A DNA stretch of 53,903 nucleotides from Chrysochromulina tobinii (taxonomy: Eukaryota; Haptophyta; Prymnesiales; Chrysochromulinaceae). The stretch is from positions 1 through 53,903 of the forward strand of contig JWZX01002871.1 in NCBI GenBank assembly GCA_001275005.1. The letters run 5' to 3'. Of the stretch, positions 1-10,030 are shown in pieces (within the stretch, counting starts at the first letter, position 1; the number at the start of each line of letters is the position of its first letter). Under the pieces are notes generated by a model. It did no database searches. It saw only the letters and a list, made by a program, of their open reading frames with translations, and had not been told where the DNA came from. The translations under genes and the position numbers were made by a program.

Positions 1-59
1 GGAACGAAATAGCTCTGTGGAAAGGCCAGGAACCTCAAAGACAAAACCCAGCAGTTCGA

Positions 60-480
60 ATCTCAAAGGGGAAATCCTGAGGGGAGCGACCTGAGGGGGA
101 TAGCCTGAGGGGAACGCCCTGAGGGAAATATCCTGAGGGGAATACCCTGAGGGGAGCGCCCTGAGGGGGATAGCCTGAGGGGAGCGTCCTGAGGGAAATA
201 TCCTGAGGGGAATACCCTAAGGGTATTCTCCTAAGGGTGCTATCCTAAGGGCATTCCCCTAAGGGTGATATCCTAAGGGTATTCCCCTAAGGGTGATATC
301 CTAAGGGTATTCCCCTAAGGGTGATATCCGTCCTAAGGGTATTCCCCTAACGTGTGTAATATCCAAAGGGTAAACCCCTACAAGGGTGATATCCTATTTC
401 CCCTAAGGATAAGTTCCCCTACAAGTATTACCCTTGAGGGCTCACCCCTCAGGCCCTCAGGGCTCGCCCCTCACACACCC
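60..480. repeat. CCTGAGGG/CCTAAGGG short-period satellite
   Basis: The stretch is a tandem array of words of about 14-15 bp built on CCTGAGGGG in its left half and CCTAAGGGT in its right half. The right half is organised as a 28-bp dimer with ATTCC and GATAT spacers, and the array decays after about 340. The core CCTNAGG is palindromic, so single strands could fold. The switch from GAGGGG to AAGGGT words half way suggests local spread of a variant. No gene is visible from 1 to 838. Confidence 0.85.
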
Positions 481-838
481 CTCAGGAGGGAGGGGCCTCA
501 CACACAGTCCCTTAGCACTGCGTGAATCGGCTAGAAAAGGTCGTGCCTGGTGAAGTTCCCATGTCGAAGATTCATTCATTCAACGCAACCCTCGTGCCCC
601 CGGGTGTGCCTGGACACGTGCCCTGAGTGTAGAGCGCGAAGCCGCCCATCCGAGCGGGGGCCCTCAACAGTTGCAACACGCATGTGCGAGCGGGACGGAG
701 AGCGGAGAGATAAAATACACGTGTGAAAGCGCACGATAGCCGCTAGCCGGCGCCTCCCGGGCACGGCCGGGCTCGGGGCTGACGAGCCTGACGCGCGGTC
801 AACAATCAAGTCAAGCTCCATGCCTAACACCTCTACCA

Positions 839-1819
839 TCACGAGCTCCGGCCGGTAATCCTCTGGTACTCCATGCAATCTGACCCACCCGAGACGCGAA
901 CGCATTCGGCGGCGACTTGCGTCCACGCGCGAGCCGCCGCATGCTCGCCTGCCTCACCGGCGATCATCACGCCCCGTACCACCCAAGTCTTGGCCCACGG
1001 CATGGGCATGCGCTCCTCCCTCATGAGTTGCAGCACCTCGGGTATCAGCCGTTGAATGCGCGCATACGGAGGTCGTGGCTCGCTTCCGATGACACCGATC
1101 ACAGCAGTGAGCTCGGCCAGTCGTCGCTGCCGCATATCGCTCTGGAGAAGGGCCTCGCCTGTCAGGCGGCAGGTGAGGCAGCCACAGTGGAAGCCGAAGC
1201 GCTCGAGGAGAACCAACTGCCGGTCAGACCGCACCATGCCGCTGATGCCGTCGAGGCCGTGGTATGCCACTGTGAGCTCCTCGCCGCAGCGAATGTCGCG
1301 CACGGCCTGCAATGTGAGGCAGCCCAACTCGGGGTGCCACTGCACCATAGTATTGGGCATGCACGCATGATTGATTCTGCTCAACTCTGCAAATGCGCCC
1401 ATCCCGTCGCAGCCACTCGGATTGTTGGAATCCCGCGCAGCGACCGTCGGATAGACATTCGAAAGCCAAGTGCCGATGGCAGACTGCTCGTCACCGAAGG
1501 ATGGGTGCTGGCTGAGTGAAAAGAAGGCCAAACGCTGCGACTCGCCAAGCGAGCCGATCACTTTATCGACGAGGAGCTTCGCCTCCTTCTTGCTTATCCG
1601 ACCCTTATCCGGCACTGCAATGCTTGCAAGCGGCCGTTCGGCCAGAATACGCGCGCCCTTTTCGTACTGGTGGATTGCAAACGCGCCGAGTCCTTGACCA
1701 TTGACGCTGCGAAAAACCATCCTCCCAAATATCCACTGGCTTTTCCCCCCATCGGTGATGGACAGTGCCAAGCCCGCAGTGGCCAACTCCATCTGCGGCA
1801 CTGCAGTGGTCATCTCCAT
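839..1819 (-). CDS. SET-domain (SMYD-like) protein lysine methyltransferase
   Basis: Predicted 326-residue SET-domain protein from the first ATG of an open frame that extends upstream to 1936; another ATG lies at 1792. The N-terminal SET strand (RSVNGQGLGAFA) is followed near residue 148 by NHACMPNT, the NHxCxPN AdoMet/pseudoknot motif, then GEELTVAYHG, and near residue 213 the post-SET zinc cysteines in FHCGCLTC. This order is that of SMYD and SET-domain group proteins, which methylate lysines with AdoMet. No MYND finger is visible, so it is SMYD-like rather than true SMYD. It diverges from the gene at 2213 over about 390 bp and probably shares its promoter region. Substrate is unknown. Confidence 0.8.
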   Translation of the reverse strand: MEMTTAVPQMELATAGLALSITDGGKSQWIFGRMVFRSVNGQGLGAFAIHQYEKGARILAERPLASIAVPDKGRISKKEAKLLVDKVIGSLGESQRLAFFSLSQHPSFGDEQSAIGTWLSNVYPTVAARDSNNPSGCDGMGAFAELSRINHACMPNTMVQWHPELGCLTLQAVRDIRCGEELTVAYHGLDGISGMVRSDRQLVLLERFGFHCGCLTCRLTGEALLQSDMRQRRLAELTAVIGVIGSEPRPPYARIQRLIPEVLQLMREERMPMPWAKTWVVRGVMIAGEAGEHAAARAWTQVAAECVRVSGGSDCMEYQRITGRSS

Positions 1820-2212
1820 CTCTCCGATCCACAGCGCTTTGCCTGTGATTTTTACCGCGGCGCGTGGACGGACCGAGGTCTCCTTTTGGCCTAAGCCCAC
1901 ACAATTTGTGACCACCACCAAGCCCCTTGCCACCACACGTTTGAGAAAGGGCGAGAAGTTTGCTCGTCAGCCGCCGCAGCCCCACAAAACTCATGTGAGT
2001 GGCCGTAAACAAAGGGCCGGTGGGGGAAGGGCATTGGGGTCCGCACCGTCCTGTACGACGTTACGAGACTTATCCAATTCTAGCTCTTTTCGCCGCGACA
2101 AACTCACCACACAAAGGGGCCAAATCGCCCAAGCGCGCGTGACTCAAGGGCCGTGGCGACACCTCGTGTGTCGCGAAGACGTGTTTGTTTCAGTGTTCAA
2201 AACGACTGGACG
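1820..2212. promoter_or_regulatory. Divergent intergenic region, probable shared promoter
   Basis: This is the space between the divergent ATGs of the SET gene (-) and the HNH gene (+). Both reading frames stay open some way into it without an ATG, so untranslated leaders may occupy part of it. I see no clear TATA element. The promoter role is inferred from gene orientation only. Confidence 0.35.
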
Positions 2213-4225
2213 ATGGAGGTTTTGTCCATATTGAAATTCCCCACGCAAGAGGGATCTCAGCTCGAGGTCGGTAACCGAGTCAAGAAGATACGTGGAGTAC
2301 ATAAAGGCCAGCTCGGGGTCGTGACGATGAAGACCGAGTCCTCGAAAGGGACCTGGAAAATCAAAGTACGCCTGGACGACAAAGAGAAACCAGAAACACT
2401 GCAGGCGGAGAAGAATTACAAACGCGTGGAGGTCGCGTTGGAAACTGGTGACGTCGATGATCAGCAGGCCGATCAGCAGGCCGACATCGCGGCTGCTCCG
2501 CCGGCCCATGTTGCGACATTCTCTGAGGACACCACCGTCAACTTTGAGAAACAAGAGGCCTTGGAGATGATCAGCAAAGTGCTTCAGATTCGGCCGCCGA
2601 TGAACAGCGTGGAAGAATTTCAATCGACCCACGTGGCGAATATGGTGAAGCACATCGAGGACTGCATCAAAGCGTTCCGAGTCGTCCGCCAGCTGCAGTG
2701 TACCTCAGGAGATGATGGGCAGCCAGATAACGACACAGCGAAGCTGCTCGACGCGCTGAGATCCAAGCTATTTCTACCGGAGGAGAAAGAGATGGAAATC
2801 TCTGTCTCTTCTCCGAAAGAGGTCGAGGTGGGCGTGAACGCCCCTACCGACGGGGCACTGCCGTCGGCCTCGAAACCCTGGTACATGTACCCCTTTCTAA
2901 CACGCAAATGGCCCAACGGTGCTGGCACAGGCAACGCAGAAGCTACCGAGGACAACGCAAAGGCGACGGTCAAGTCAACGCCGCAATCGAAGGCCAAGAT
3001 CAGGCCTCCGCCGCAATCAGACGTCAGCACGTACTACCTCACCCACGACGTCACCGATGACGATGGGGAACCCGATCCGCGCATCGTACCAGTGATGGTG
3101 GAGGCCGACTCGTACAAGTCCGGCGCAGACTGCTCGTTGAGGCGGGTGCCATGGACGCAAAAGGATATGCTGAATCCGGCAGTCGACCCGCTGCTGAAAG
3201 AAGTCCCGCGATGGGACCCCAAATCCGAAAAGGTCAGGGTCGGGAAGGATAGGCTCTTCACACAGAAGGAGTGGGTTACCCAGCTGGAGAAATGGCAAGC
3301 TGCTTACCCCAATGTGACGAAGCCCGACGGTTCCAACCCTTTCGAGACCGCTGCCTTCCGGACCAAGAAGACTTCTGACGACAAGATCATCGAGGCCACG
3401 TTCAACGCGTTACCAGCATTTGGTTCGCCCACCTGGGGCGAGTACAACGCCAGCTGGGGAAAATCGACGAAGGCGCTGCTCAGCATGTTCCGACCGGACA
3501 TGTGGGGCAACATGGTGTGCTTGCCGGACAAGATCGACCCGCTGGGAGCCACCAACGGGTCCTTGTGCTTTTTCGACGTGGACCACCTTTTCCCCTTCTC
3601 ACGGGGGGGGCAGTCCATCAAGGACAACTTCGCGGCTGTGCAATGCGTGGCCAACCGGTACATCAAGGGCGACAACTTGATTCCTTATTTGAATCCGGTC
3701 CAAATGGCGTGCGGCATTTCGTCCAAGCAGCTCGTGGCCATGGTACTCTCCGTGGAAAAGAACAGCATAGGGGAGCTCAGATCGCGGAAGGACCAAAACA
3801 GTTTACGCGACAGAATGCTGACGTGGTTGACCAGGTCGTCCATCAAGGGCGAATCGTTTCGCACCTTCCAAGCGGACGTACGGAGAAGTACTGACGGCCA
3901 GACGTTGGTGAATTACTTCAGGGAACGGCAGAGACGCGAGGACGAGGCCTTGTTGGGTCGCGTCGAACCCCGTTCTGCCGACCGTTGCCTCACTGTGCGC
4001 ATCATCAAGTGCATGCTGAGGCTGGAGGTCCGCGGACAGTCCACGTACTACGTCCAGCTCGTCCAAGACCGCTTGAAGAGCGCCAAGTACTGGTGGGACA
4101 ATGACAACGAAACGTGGGCGAAAGAGCTCGGTTCTCAGACGGAAAAGGAGGACCTCTTGAAGAACTTGCGAGATTTGGCGCGCGAGTACGGCTTTCGATA
4201 CACGGAGCTTACGATTGGGAATTGA
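2213..4225 (+). CDS. KOW-like plus HNH endonuclease-domain protein
   Basis: Intronless 670-residue protein. Residues about 18-75 (GNRVKKIRGVHKGQLGVV onward) resemble a KOW/SH3-like barrel, a nucleic-acid or protein binding fold. Residues about 447-500 hold an HNH-type nuclease core: DVDHLFPFSRGG supplies the Asp-His pair (D457/H458), followed by the asparagines of NFAAVQCVANR. The remainder is lysine-rich and not recognised. Such HNH domains normally bind one metal and nick DNA; activity here is inferred. Codon use looks less GC-biased than in the UGDH block downstream. The start is the first ATG; the open frame upstream to 2153 begins at a GTG. It could be a domesticated mobile or viral nuclease, which I cannot test here. 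Confidence 0.7.
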   Translation: MEVLSILKFPTQEGSQLEVGNRVKKIRGVHKGQLGVVTMKTESSKGTWKIKVRLDDKEKPETLQAEKNYKRVEVALETGDVDDQQADQQADIAAAPPAHVATFSEDTTVNFEKQEALEMISKVLQIRPPMNSVEEFQSTHVANMVKHIEDCIKAFRVVRQLQCTSGDDGQPDNDTAKLLDALRSKLFLPEEKEMEISVSSPKEVEVGVNAPTDGALPSASKPWYMYPFLTRKWPNGAGTGNAEATEDNAKATVKSTPQSKAKIRPPPQSDVSTYYLTHDVTDDDGEPDPRIVPVMVEADSYKSGADCSLRRVPWTQKDMLNPAVDPLLKEVPRWDPKSEKVRVGKDRLFTQKEWVTQLEKWQAAYPNVTKPDGSNPFETAAFRTKKTSDDKIIEATFNALPAFGSPTWGEYNASWGKSTKALLSMFRPDMWGNMVCLPDKIDPLGATNGSLCFFDVDHLFPFSRGGQSIKDNFAAVQCVANRYIKGDNLIPYLNPVQMACGISSKQLVAMVLSVEKNSIGELRSRKDQNSLRDRMLTWLTRSSIKGESFRTFQADVRRSTDGQTLVNYFRERQRREDEALLGRVEPRSADRCLTVRIIKCMLRLEVRGQSTYYVQLVQDRLKSAKYWWDNDNETWAKELGSQTEKEDLLKNLRDLAREYGFRYTELTIGN

Positions 4226-4559
4226 ATCAATCTTAAGCCTGCCAGTAAAATGAGTTGTATAAAAGATGTCATCGCGGTGAGAGTATGGACCGTATCGCGT
4301 ATGAGATGCAGATGGCCAAGAACACAATTGGTACCTCGATTGCTCGAATAACCACGAATTGACCACGAAAGGGTTCGGTAACTATCGACGCCCACTTAGT
4401 AACTAGAGGTTCAGAGGAGAGGAGCGCCGCTGCCGCCGCGAACTCACCGTGTGATGAGTGCGGCGGAGGGTAAGGGGGAAAGGGAGATGCGGGGAGATCC
4501 TCGTGCGCGCCGCTCTCTCCCGGGGGCCTTTTGGACGGGATATTAGTAAACGAGTGCGG

Positions 4560-5333
4560 ATGTATCACTCGCGACCGCTGTCTTATCTACTGTCCTTGCT
4601 GCTCGTGCTTCTGGCAGCTGCACCGAGTGCCGGCACGACAGGTATCGTTGTGCACGGGTATCACCGCCAGGCACACAACTGGGAGGAGGTCGTCTGGGGT
4701 GACATGGCCAACCAACACCTTGGACGCCTTCCACAGGCTGCGCTGCTGGCGTGGGAGTCGCGGCACGAGCTTGCCACGTTTATCTGCGGTTCTGGTGCCT
4801 CGTGCGATGCAGCTGGCAGGATCGAGGCGGATGCAATTGTGGCCCTTCTTTTTGAGCGTTTGCCAACGCTGGCGGCCTTTGAATGTTTTCGCGGCGTGGA
4901 TCTCGTCGAGCTCGCCCAGTTGCTGCACCGCACAGTTGTGACGGACACCGTGTCTACAAACACCGAGCAGGAGGTGAGGTCTGCGCTGGCGCGACTGCAA
5001 CAGGCTGGTGTGCGACGTGCAGTACTGATCTCTTCGCCGACGCACATGCCTCGTTGCTTGAGAGACGCATGTCGTGTAGCTTCTAAGGTGGGCTATGTCG
5101 GCAGCTTGGCTGCATGCCCATGTGATACATCGTGGTCTTCAGAGGCGCCGATCGTGCTCGAGCCGGCACATCGGCCGGATGCCGTGCGTTCTGCTTCCTT
5201 CTATCATCTGGCGAGACGCGCTTCAGCCCTGGCCTTTGAGGCGCGATCAGAGGACGAACGGCGGCGCTTTCTAGCTGCCTTGGATGCTTTGCTGTCCTCC
5301 TTTGAGTCCCATGGTGATGAGTCCCTACAGTGA
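4560..5333 (+). CDS. DUF218/YdcF-like protein with signal peptide
   Basis: Predicted 257 residues from the ATG that opens a clear signal sequence or membrane anchor: YLLSLLLVLLAAAPSAG within the first 25 residues. The mature part has the DUF218 (YdcF/SanA) order: a beta strand GIVVHGY, an internal FICGSGAS strand, an EAD segment, a Ser-Thr-Asn signature in VSTNTEQEV, and the late VLISSPTHMPRCLRDA strand-helix with its conserved His and Arg. Bacterial members act at the envelope and may bind adenosyl compounds; the biochemical role is poorly defined. The location suggests the secretory pathway. Only 83 bp separate the stop from the UGDH start codon downstream. Confidence 0.65.
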   Translation: MYHSRPLSYLLSLLLVLLAAAPSAGTTGIVVHGYHRQAHNWEEVVWGDMANQHLGRLPQAALLAWESRHELATFICGSGASCDAAGRIEADAIVALLFERLPTLAAFECFRGVDLVELAQLLHRTVVTDTVSTNTEQEVRSALARLQQAGVRRAVLISSPTHMPRCLRDACRVASKVGYVGSLAACPCDTSWSSEAPIVLEPAHRPDAVRSASFYHLARRASALAFEARSEDERRRFLAALDALLSSFESHGDESLQ

Positions 5334-5416
5334 AGCACGCGACCGCGTCCGTAAAACAACATAAGGTTCGTCTTCACAGGTGGACGCGGCTCCGGTTCGG
5401 AGTGTGAACAAACACG

Positions 5417-7104
5417 ATGGCCACGTCCGCCTCGGCGTCGCTCCCCAAGTCGATCGCCGTGCTCGGCGCGGGCCACGTGGGCGCGCCACACGCGATCATG
5501 CTCGCCAAGAAATGCCCCGACATCAGGGTGACCATCCTCGACAACGACGTTCGCAAGATCGCCGCGTGGAATAGCTCCACGCTGCCTTTCTTCGAGCCGT
5601 CGATGATCGAGGCCGTGGAGGAGGTGCGTGGCGTGAACCTCTTCTTCAGTTCGAATATGACGCAGGCGATCATTGAGGCCGACCTCATCCTCGTCTCCGT
5701 GAGCACACCGATCAAGTCGGACGGCATCGGCGCCAACTTCGCGCCCGACATGCAGCACTGGGAACGCATGGCACGGCTGATCGCCGCGTCGACTTCGAAG
5801 CCGAAGACGATCGTGGAGCGCTCGACGGTGCCCGTCAAGACCGCCGACCTCATGGCCGCCGTCCTCTTCGCCAACAGCGGCGGCCAGCAATGGACGGTCC
5901 TCTCCAACCCAGAGTTCGCGCGTGAGGGCACGGCGATGATGGACCATGCTGCGCCGGAGCGCGTGCTGATCGGAGCGCCGCCGACGGAGGCGGGCGATGC
6001 GGCGGCGGCCATGCTCAGCGCGCTCTACGCCAAGTGGGTCCCTCGCGATAAGATCATCGTCGCGGGCCTCTGGTCGGCAGAGCTCTCCAAGATGACTGCG
6101 AACGCGTTCCTTGCGCAGGTGCGACGAGTGTCCCTATACGAGTGTCCCTGCTTGGCCTCGGAGATTGGCCTCGGAGATTTCGCCTGATGGGCACTAGATT
6201 GGCCCATGAAAGTGAGCTCGGATCGCCTTCCCTGACGGTCTCCACCGCCTTTCCTCGCGTGCAGCGCATCTCTTCGATCAACGCGATCTCCGCCCTGTGT
6301 GAAAAGACAGGCGCGGACATTGGTGAGGTGGCGCACGCTGTGGGCATCGACTCGCGCATTGGGCGCAAGCACCTGGTAGCGTCCGTGGGCTTCGGTGGCG
6401 CGTGCTACGACACACACCTGCGCAATCTCGTCTACTTGTGTAACCACTATCGTCTCAAGGAAGTCGCCAACTACTGGCACCAAGTCCTCAAGATGAACGA
6501 GTGGCAGAAGAAGCGCTTCGCGATGCAGATCGTCTCGGCCATGTTCAACACCGTCTCGGGCAAGAAGCTCGCCATGCTCGGCTTCGCGTACAAGAAGAAC
6601 ACGTCCGACGTGCGTAACACGCCCGCGCGCGACGTGTGCTTAACGCTGCTCGCCGAGCGGGCACAGATCACAATCTCAGATCCGAGGGTCGCCAAAGAGG
6701 CGATGATGGTGGCGCTCACGGGCGCCGACGGAGCTGAGGAGCACATCCACGTGAACGCGGACCCTTACTTGGCGTGCGAGGGCGCGCATGCGATCGTGGT
6801 GATGACCGAATGGGATCAATTCACAACCCTCGACTATGGACGCATCTTCGAGTCGATGGAGAAGCCCGCCTTCATCTTCGACGGTCGCAATCTGCTCGAT
6901 CACGAGGCGCTCCGGGCGCTTGGGTTTATCGTGCATGGGATCGGCAAGCCGCAGCCGACCAGGAAGCCGACGACGGAGGAGGAGGCCCTCGCCACGCAGG
7001 CCGCCTTAGCCGAGGCCGCACGCTGGCGAGTGGGCGGCGCTGGGATGCCCACGCCTCCGCCTAAAGTGCTCAGCACGGCGGACGGATTCGGCGCGATCGC
7101 GTGA
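5417..7104 (+). CDS. UGDH: UDP-glucose 6-dehydrogenase, two exons
   Basis: Exons 5417..6118 and 6265..7104, phase 0 join, 513 residues. The enzyme oxidises UDP-glucose to UDP-glucuronate with two NAD+. Seen: Rossmann motif GAGHVG (residues 17-22), STPIKSDGIG, ERSTVPVKTA, NPEFAREGTA, the substrate-binding AELSKMTANAF with its Lys, and GFGGACY with the catalytic Cys281. The exon join restores the family sequence NAFLAQ|RISSINAIS. Oddity: after the Cys, where the family has FQKD, this protein has YDTH, so both the conserved Lys and the catalytic-site Asp (human Lys279/Asp280) are replaced (Thr284/His285). The rest, including FAYKKN and FDGRNLLD, is well kept. A rich C-terminal tail is divergent. 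Activity may be altered. Confidence 0.93.
6119..6264 (+). other. UGDH intron with micro-duplications
   Basis: A 146-bp GT-AG intron starting GTGCGACG and ending CGCGTGCAG. It holds small tandem duplications (GAGTGTCCCT twice, TTGGCCTCGGAGA twice) and a CTGATGGGCAC word that also occurs in the second intron of the VWA gene. No long exon duplication is visible at its borders. Confidence 0.85.
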
Positions 7105-7540
7105 GGCGGCGGGCCGGCGTCCAGCACCGACCGATCCCCTCCCCGCTCCCCACTTCCCGCCCCACCCCCTCCCGTCCCATCCATACTCTGCCGACGGCGA
7201 CGTGAGGTGGGTCTGGTGGGTGCGAGGCGGCACGGGGGCGGGCGGGCGGGATATGGCGTTGCGAGGCGCGGCTCGGTGGCTGACACCGTGAGGCTCTTGT
7301 GGCGGCGGTGAGATGATCTCGGGGGAGGCAGAGCGCACTAAGAACCTCTACGTGGAGAGAGGAGTCCTCGAATCGGAGAGAGTGTGTTTGGGGGCGTGGG
7401 GGGAGGGGGGGGCGAATCTTTAATGAATTTCCCGAAGACAAATTCATTTCCAATTCGGCACCTCGGAGCTGGAGACAAGAACTCGGCCGATATCCTAAGC
7501 TCTTCGATTAGCTGCCATTCTTCCAGCCGCGCTCGGCGCC
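7105..7540. other. Intergenic, GC-rich, no gene seen
   Basis: The left part is C/G-rich with homopyrimidine runs after the UGDH stop. The right part (about 7320-7540) would carry the leader and promoter of the SEC63-like gene. No coding signal was found. Confidence 0.5.
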
Positions 7541-9280
7541 ATGGGCAAGGATGATGAAGTAAAAGGCAAACAATTGGCGCAGAAAACGCTGCAGAAGCAC
7601 GCAGACACGCCGTTGGCTGCACAGGCAGGCGCGGGCGGTACTTCCACGGAGGCTCGCTTCCTCGCAGCCCTCCAGGCGATGATGGGCGATGTCGAGCTCA
7701 CGGACGAGAGTGTGAGGCAAGCGATCGCGAAGATGACTCCTGAGCAGAAGCAGCAGCTGATGCAGGACGCTGGCGGCCAGCAGCTCAAGCGCGAGTTGTT
7801 AACCAACGAAGAGACCAAGCAGGACCGCTCGCTCTACTTCAAAGAGGTGAATCGCTCAGCAGAGGCTGCTGGGTTGCCTGTCGACAAGGACAACAGCCAT
7901 CTGACTAAAAAGGTGCGCCGTGCGCAGCGCAGGCTCGCGGCGGCAGCAGCTTGGCCGATATGCGTGCGCTGTCCTTGCCAATGGGCTCCTCATATTAGCT
8001 GATAGCCTGCCTAATGGGCTCTTCATTTTAGCTGATTGCCTGCCTCCTCGGCCACAACGTCGCAGATCTCGAGCTTCATGTTAGGCTCGAGTGACGATCT
8101 GCCGCTGCTGCTTCTTGAGGAAGGCATCGCCTCGACGCCGTATATGGTCAAGGCAGCGCTGAGCGAGGCGCGCAGCGAGACGGCTGCCACCGTCGCGGCC
8201 GACTTAGCCGAGATCGAGACAGCCCTTGCTCTGCTCAAGGTCCATGGATGGGCTGCTGCCGAGACGGCCGGCCGGCCGCCAATCGTGCGGCGCAACCTGC
8301 TGCTGCTGCACTCGCACCTGCATCGCGAGCGGCTCAAGGCGCTCGTGCTGAGCGAAGCGACGAAGATGGCCACCGCCGAGGTGGTCGAGAAGGGCGGCCG
8401 CCTGCTCGATGGGCTCCTCTCATACTCAATCCAGCTGCAGTGGGTCAAGGCGACGCTCGCGATCACCGCGCTGCAGGCGCTGCTGACCAACGGGCTGTGG
8501 GACCACGCTGACGACGAGTGCCGCGCGATCATGCGCACACGCCTCTCCGCGGTCGGTCTCAAGCTACCAAAGCTCTCTCTCCGGTGCACAGCAGCCGACG
8601 TATTCGCGGGAGAGACTGTGACTGTCAAGGTGAGCGCGCAGCGACTGCACGTGTTCACAGCAGCGGAGCTCGAGCGCTACAACGCCACCGCCTCGGGCGT
8701 GCCGGCGGATGAGGGTGCTCCTCCCCAGAGCAACAGTGCCCAGAGCGACAGTGCCCAGGGCGACGCTGTCGTGCGTGTAGCGGACGCGCACGAAGGCTGG
8801 TGGCTGCTTGTGGAATCGGTCCGATCGGCGCTGATCAAGGACGCTCAGCTGATAGACCGCGAGGTGCACCACAACGTGCTGGTGGGCCGGCAGACGCTCG
8901 TACCCAGCCTGGACGACGCAACAATGGAGAGCTCGATCGAGTTCACCGCGCCCTCCGCGCCTGGCGAGTACAGGGTGCTTGTGCACCTGCGCAGCAGCAG
9001 CATGGTCGGCGTCGACGTGAAACGTAAGGTGTCGTTCACCGTCAAGAGCGGCAAGCGTTCACAGCCGTCCACCTCGTCCGGCACCTCAACCGACGATACC
9101 AAGAGCATGGAGGAGATCGATGGGACCATCGCCGACATCATCCAGGAGGAGGAGGCCAGCACAGCGCCCAGCACAGCGCCCAACACAGCGCCCAACACAG
9201 CGCCCAGCACAGCGCCCAGTACAGCGAGCCTCCCTACCGCGACGCCCTCACCTGCCGCGCTGGCCGTGCCGGTCTCATGA
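7541..9280 (+). CDS. SEC63-domain protein lacking J domain, two exons
   Basis: Exons 7541..7912 and 8066..9280, phase 0, 528 residues; the ATG has a good Kozak context (CGCCATGG). Residues 1-124 are polar and helical with no recognised domain. From about residue 125 the helical part of a Sec63 domain appears (LPLLLLEEGIASTPYMVKAAL, then HLHRERLKALVL), followed by the FN3-like part: FAGETVTVKV, EGWWLLVES, and APGEYRVLVHLRSSSMVGVD. The tail has degenerate TAPST/TAPNT repeats. Sec63 proteins are ER translocon partners with membrane segments and a J domain, both absent here; the same domain is also in Brr2-type helicases. A soluble Sec63-domain cofactor is the safest reading. The stop codon overlaps an ATG (ATGA) of an unsupported ORF. 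Confidence 0.75.
7913..8065 (+). other. SEC63-like gene intron with 33-bp tandem duplication
   Basis: A 153-bp GT-AG intron. About 7980-8045 it contains two copies of a 33-bp unit, AATGGGCTC..TCAT.TTAGCTGAT..CCTGCCT, differing at a few sites. The second copy carries CTGATTGCCTGCCTC, close to the conserved 3' module of introns in the 36-37 kb gene. Confidence 0.8.
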
Positions 9281-10030
9281 GCGAGGGGCCGCAGACCCTC
9301 CGAAGCTCACCCTATACTCCCACCCGAGGGGAGGGGTACTCACTTGATTCCGATCCTAATATGGACTCTGGACACAAGGACAGTTGGCATGTCATGCATA
9401 GAGTCAGTGGGCCGCAACATGCGGACGCGCCCGGTTGCGCGCGCGGGTGTTGCGAGGCGCGCAGAGGGCGCGCGGCGGCGGAGACCGGCGAGCAGCGACA
9501 CGAGGTGACGAACCCCAAGCAGCCCTCAAGGCGAGGCCAAGCGAAGCGGCGCGCGCATGCCTCGCTGCGGTCGGAATCGGTGCTGGGGAGCCGGGAGCGA
9601 CATGTATCATGTAGAAGCAAGAAGGGTTGCATGGATATTTTTGAGCTCGAACTAAAGCTCGAACGCCCCCCTTGTGCCCTCAGCTTAGAGCTTGAGGTTG
9701 AGCTTTCGCGCGCCGTGATTGCGGCATTGCGCCGTCAGCGTTGAAGTCCGGCCAGAGCAGGCGCCAACTATAGGCGTAAAAAGAGGTTTTTCCCGTGATT
9801 CAGGGGACGACAATTGGGGGACGAGGTACGCACATGCCCGCGCACATGGTTAGCAGAGGTCCAGAGGAAAAGGAAAAAGATAAAGTGTACGATCAATATG
9901 TTTATGGCGAGGCGAGCCCACGGAAGAGCCCACGGATCACAGCTGTGGCCAACACGGGCCAACTTATGGTCTCTTACGAAACAACCATTAGGAAAGGTTA
10001 GAAATCAAACGGACCCGAAGTAGCCGATCG
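9281..10030. other. Intergenic, no supported gene
   Basis: About 750 bp between the SEC63-like and VWA genes. It includes an unsupported ORF (9277..9744) and an imperfect inverted pair around GAGCTCGAACTAAAGCTCGAAC at about 9650. I see no conserved protein or RNA gene. Confidence 0.4.

Noticed and set aside
50-75. TTCGAAT resembling a tRNA T loop
   Set aside because: The flanking bases do not pair into a five-bp T stem and no acceptor or anticodon arm can be placed, so it is not a tRNA.
576-926. 116-residue minus-strand ORF overlapping the SET gene's end
   Set aside because: No recognisable domain, and it overlaps the better supported SET frame; GC-rich chance ORF.
9277-9744. 155-residue ORF that overlaps the SEC63-like stop by ATGA
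   Set aside because: Composition is compositionally biased with no family features, and translational coupling is not expected in a eukaryotic nuclear gene.
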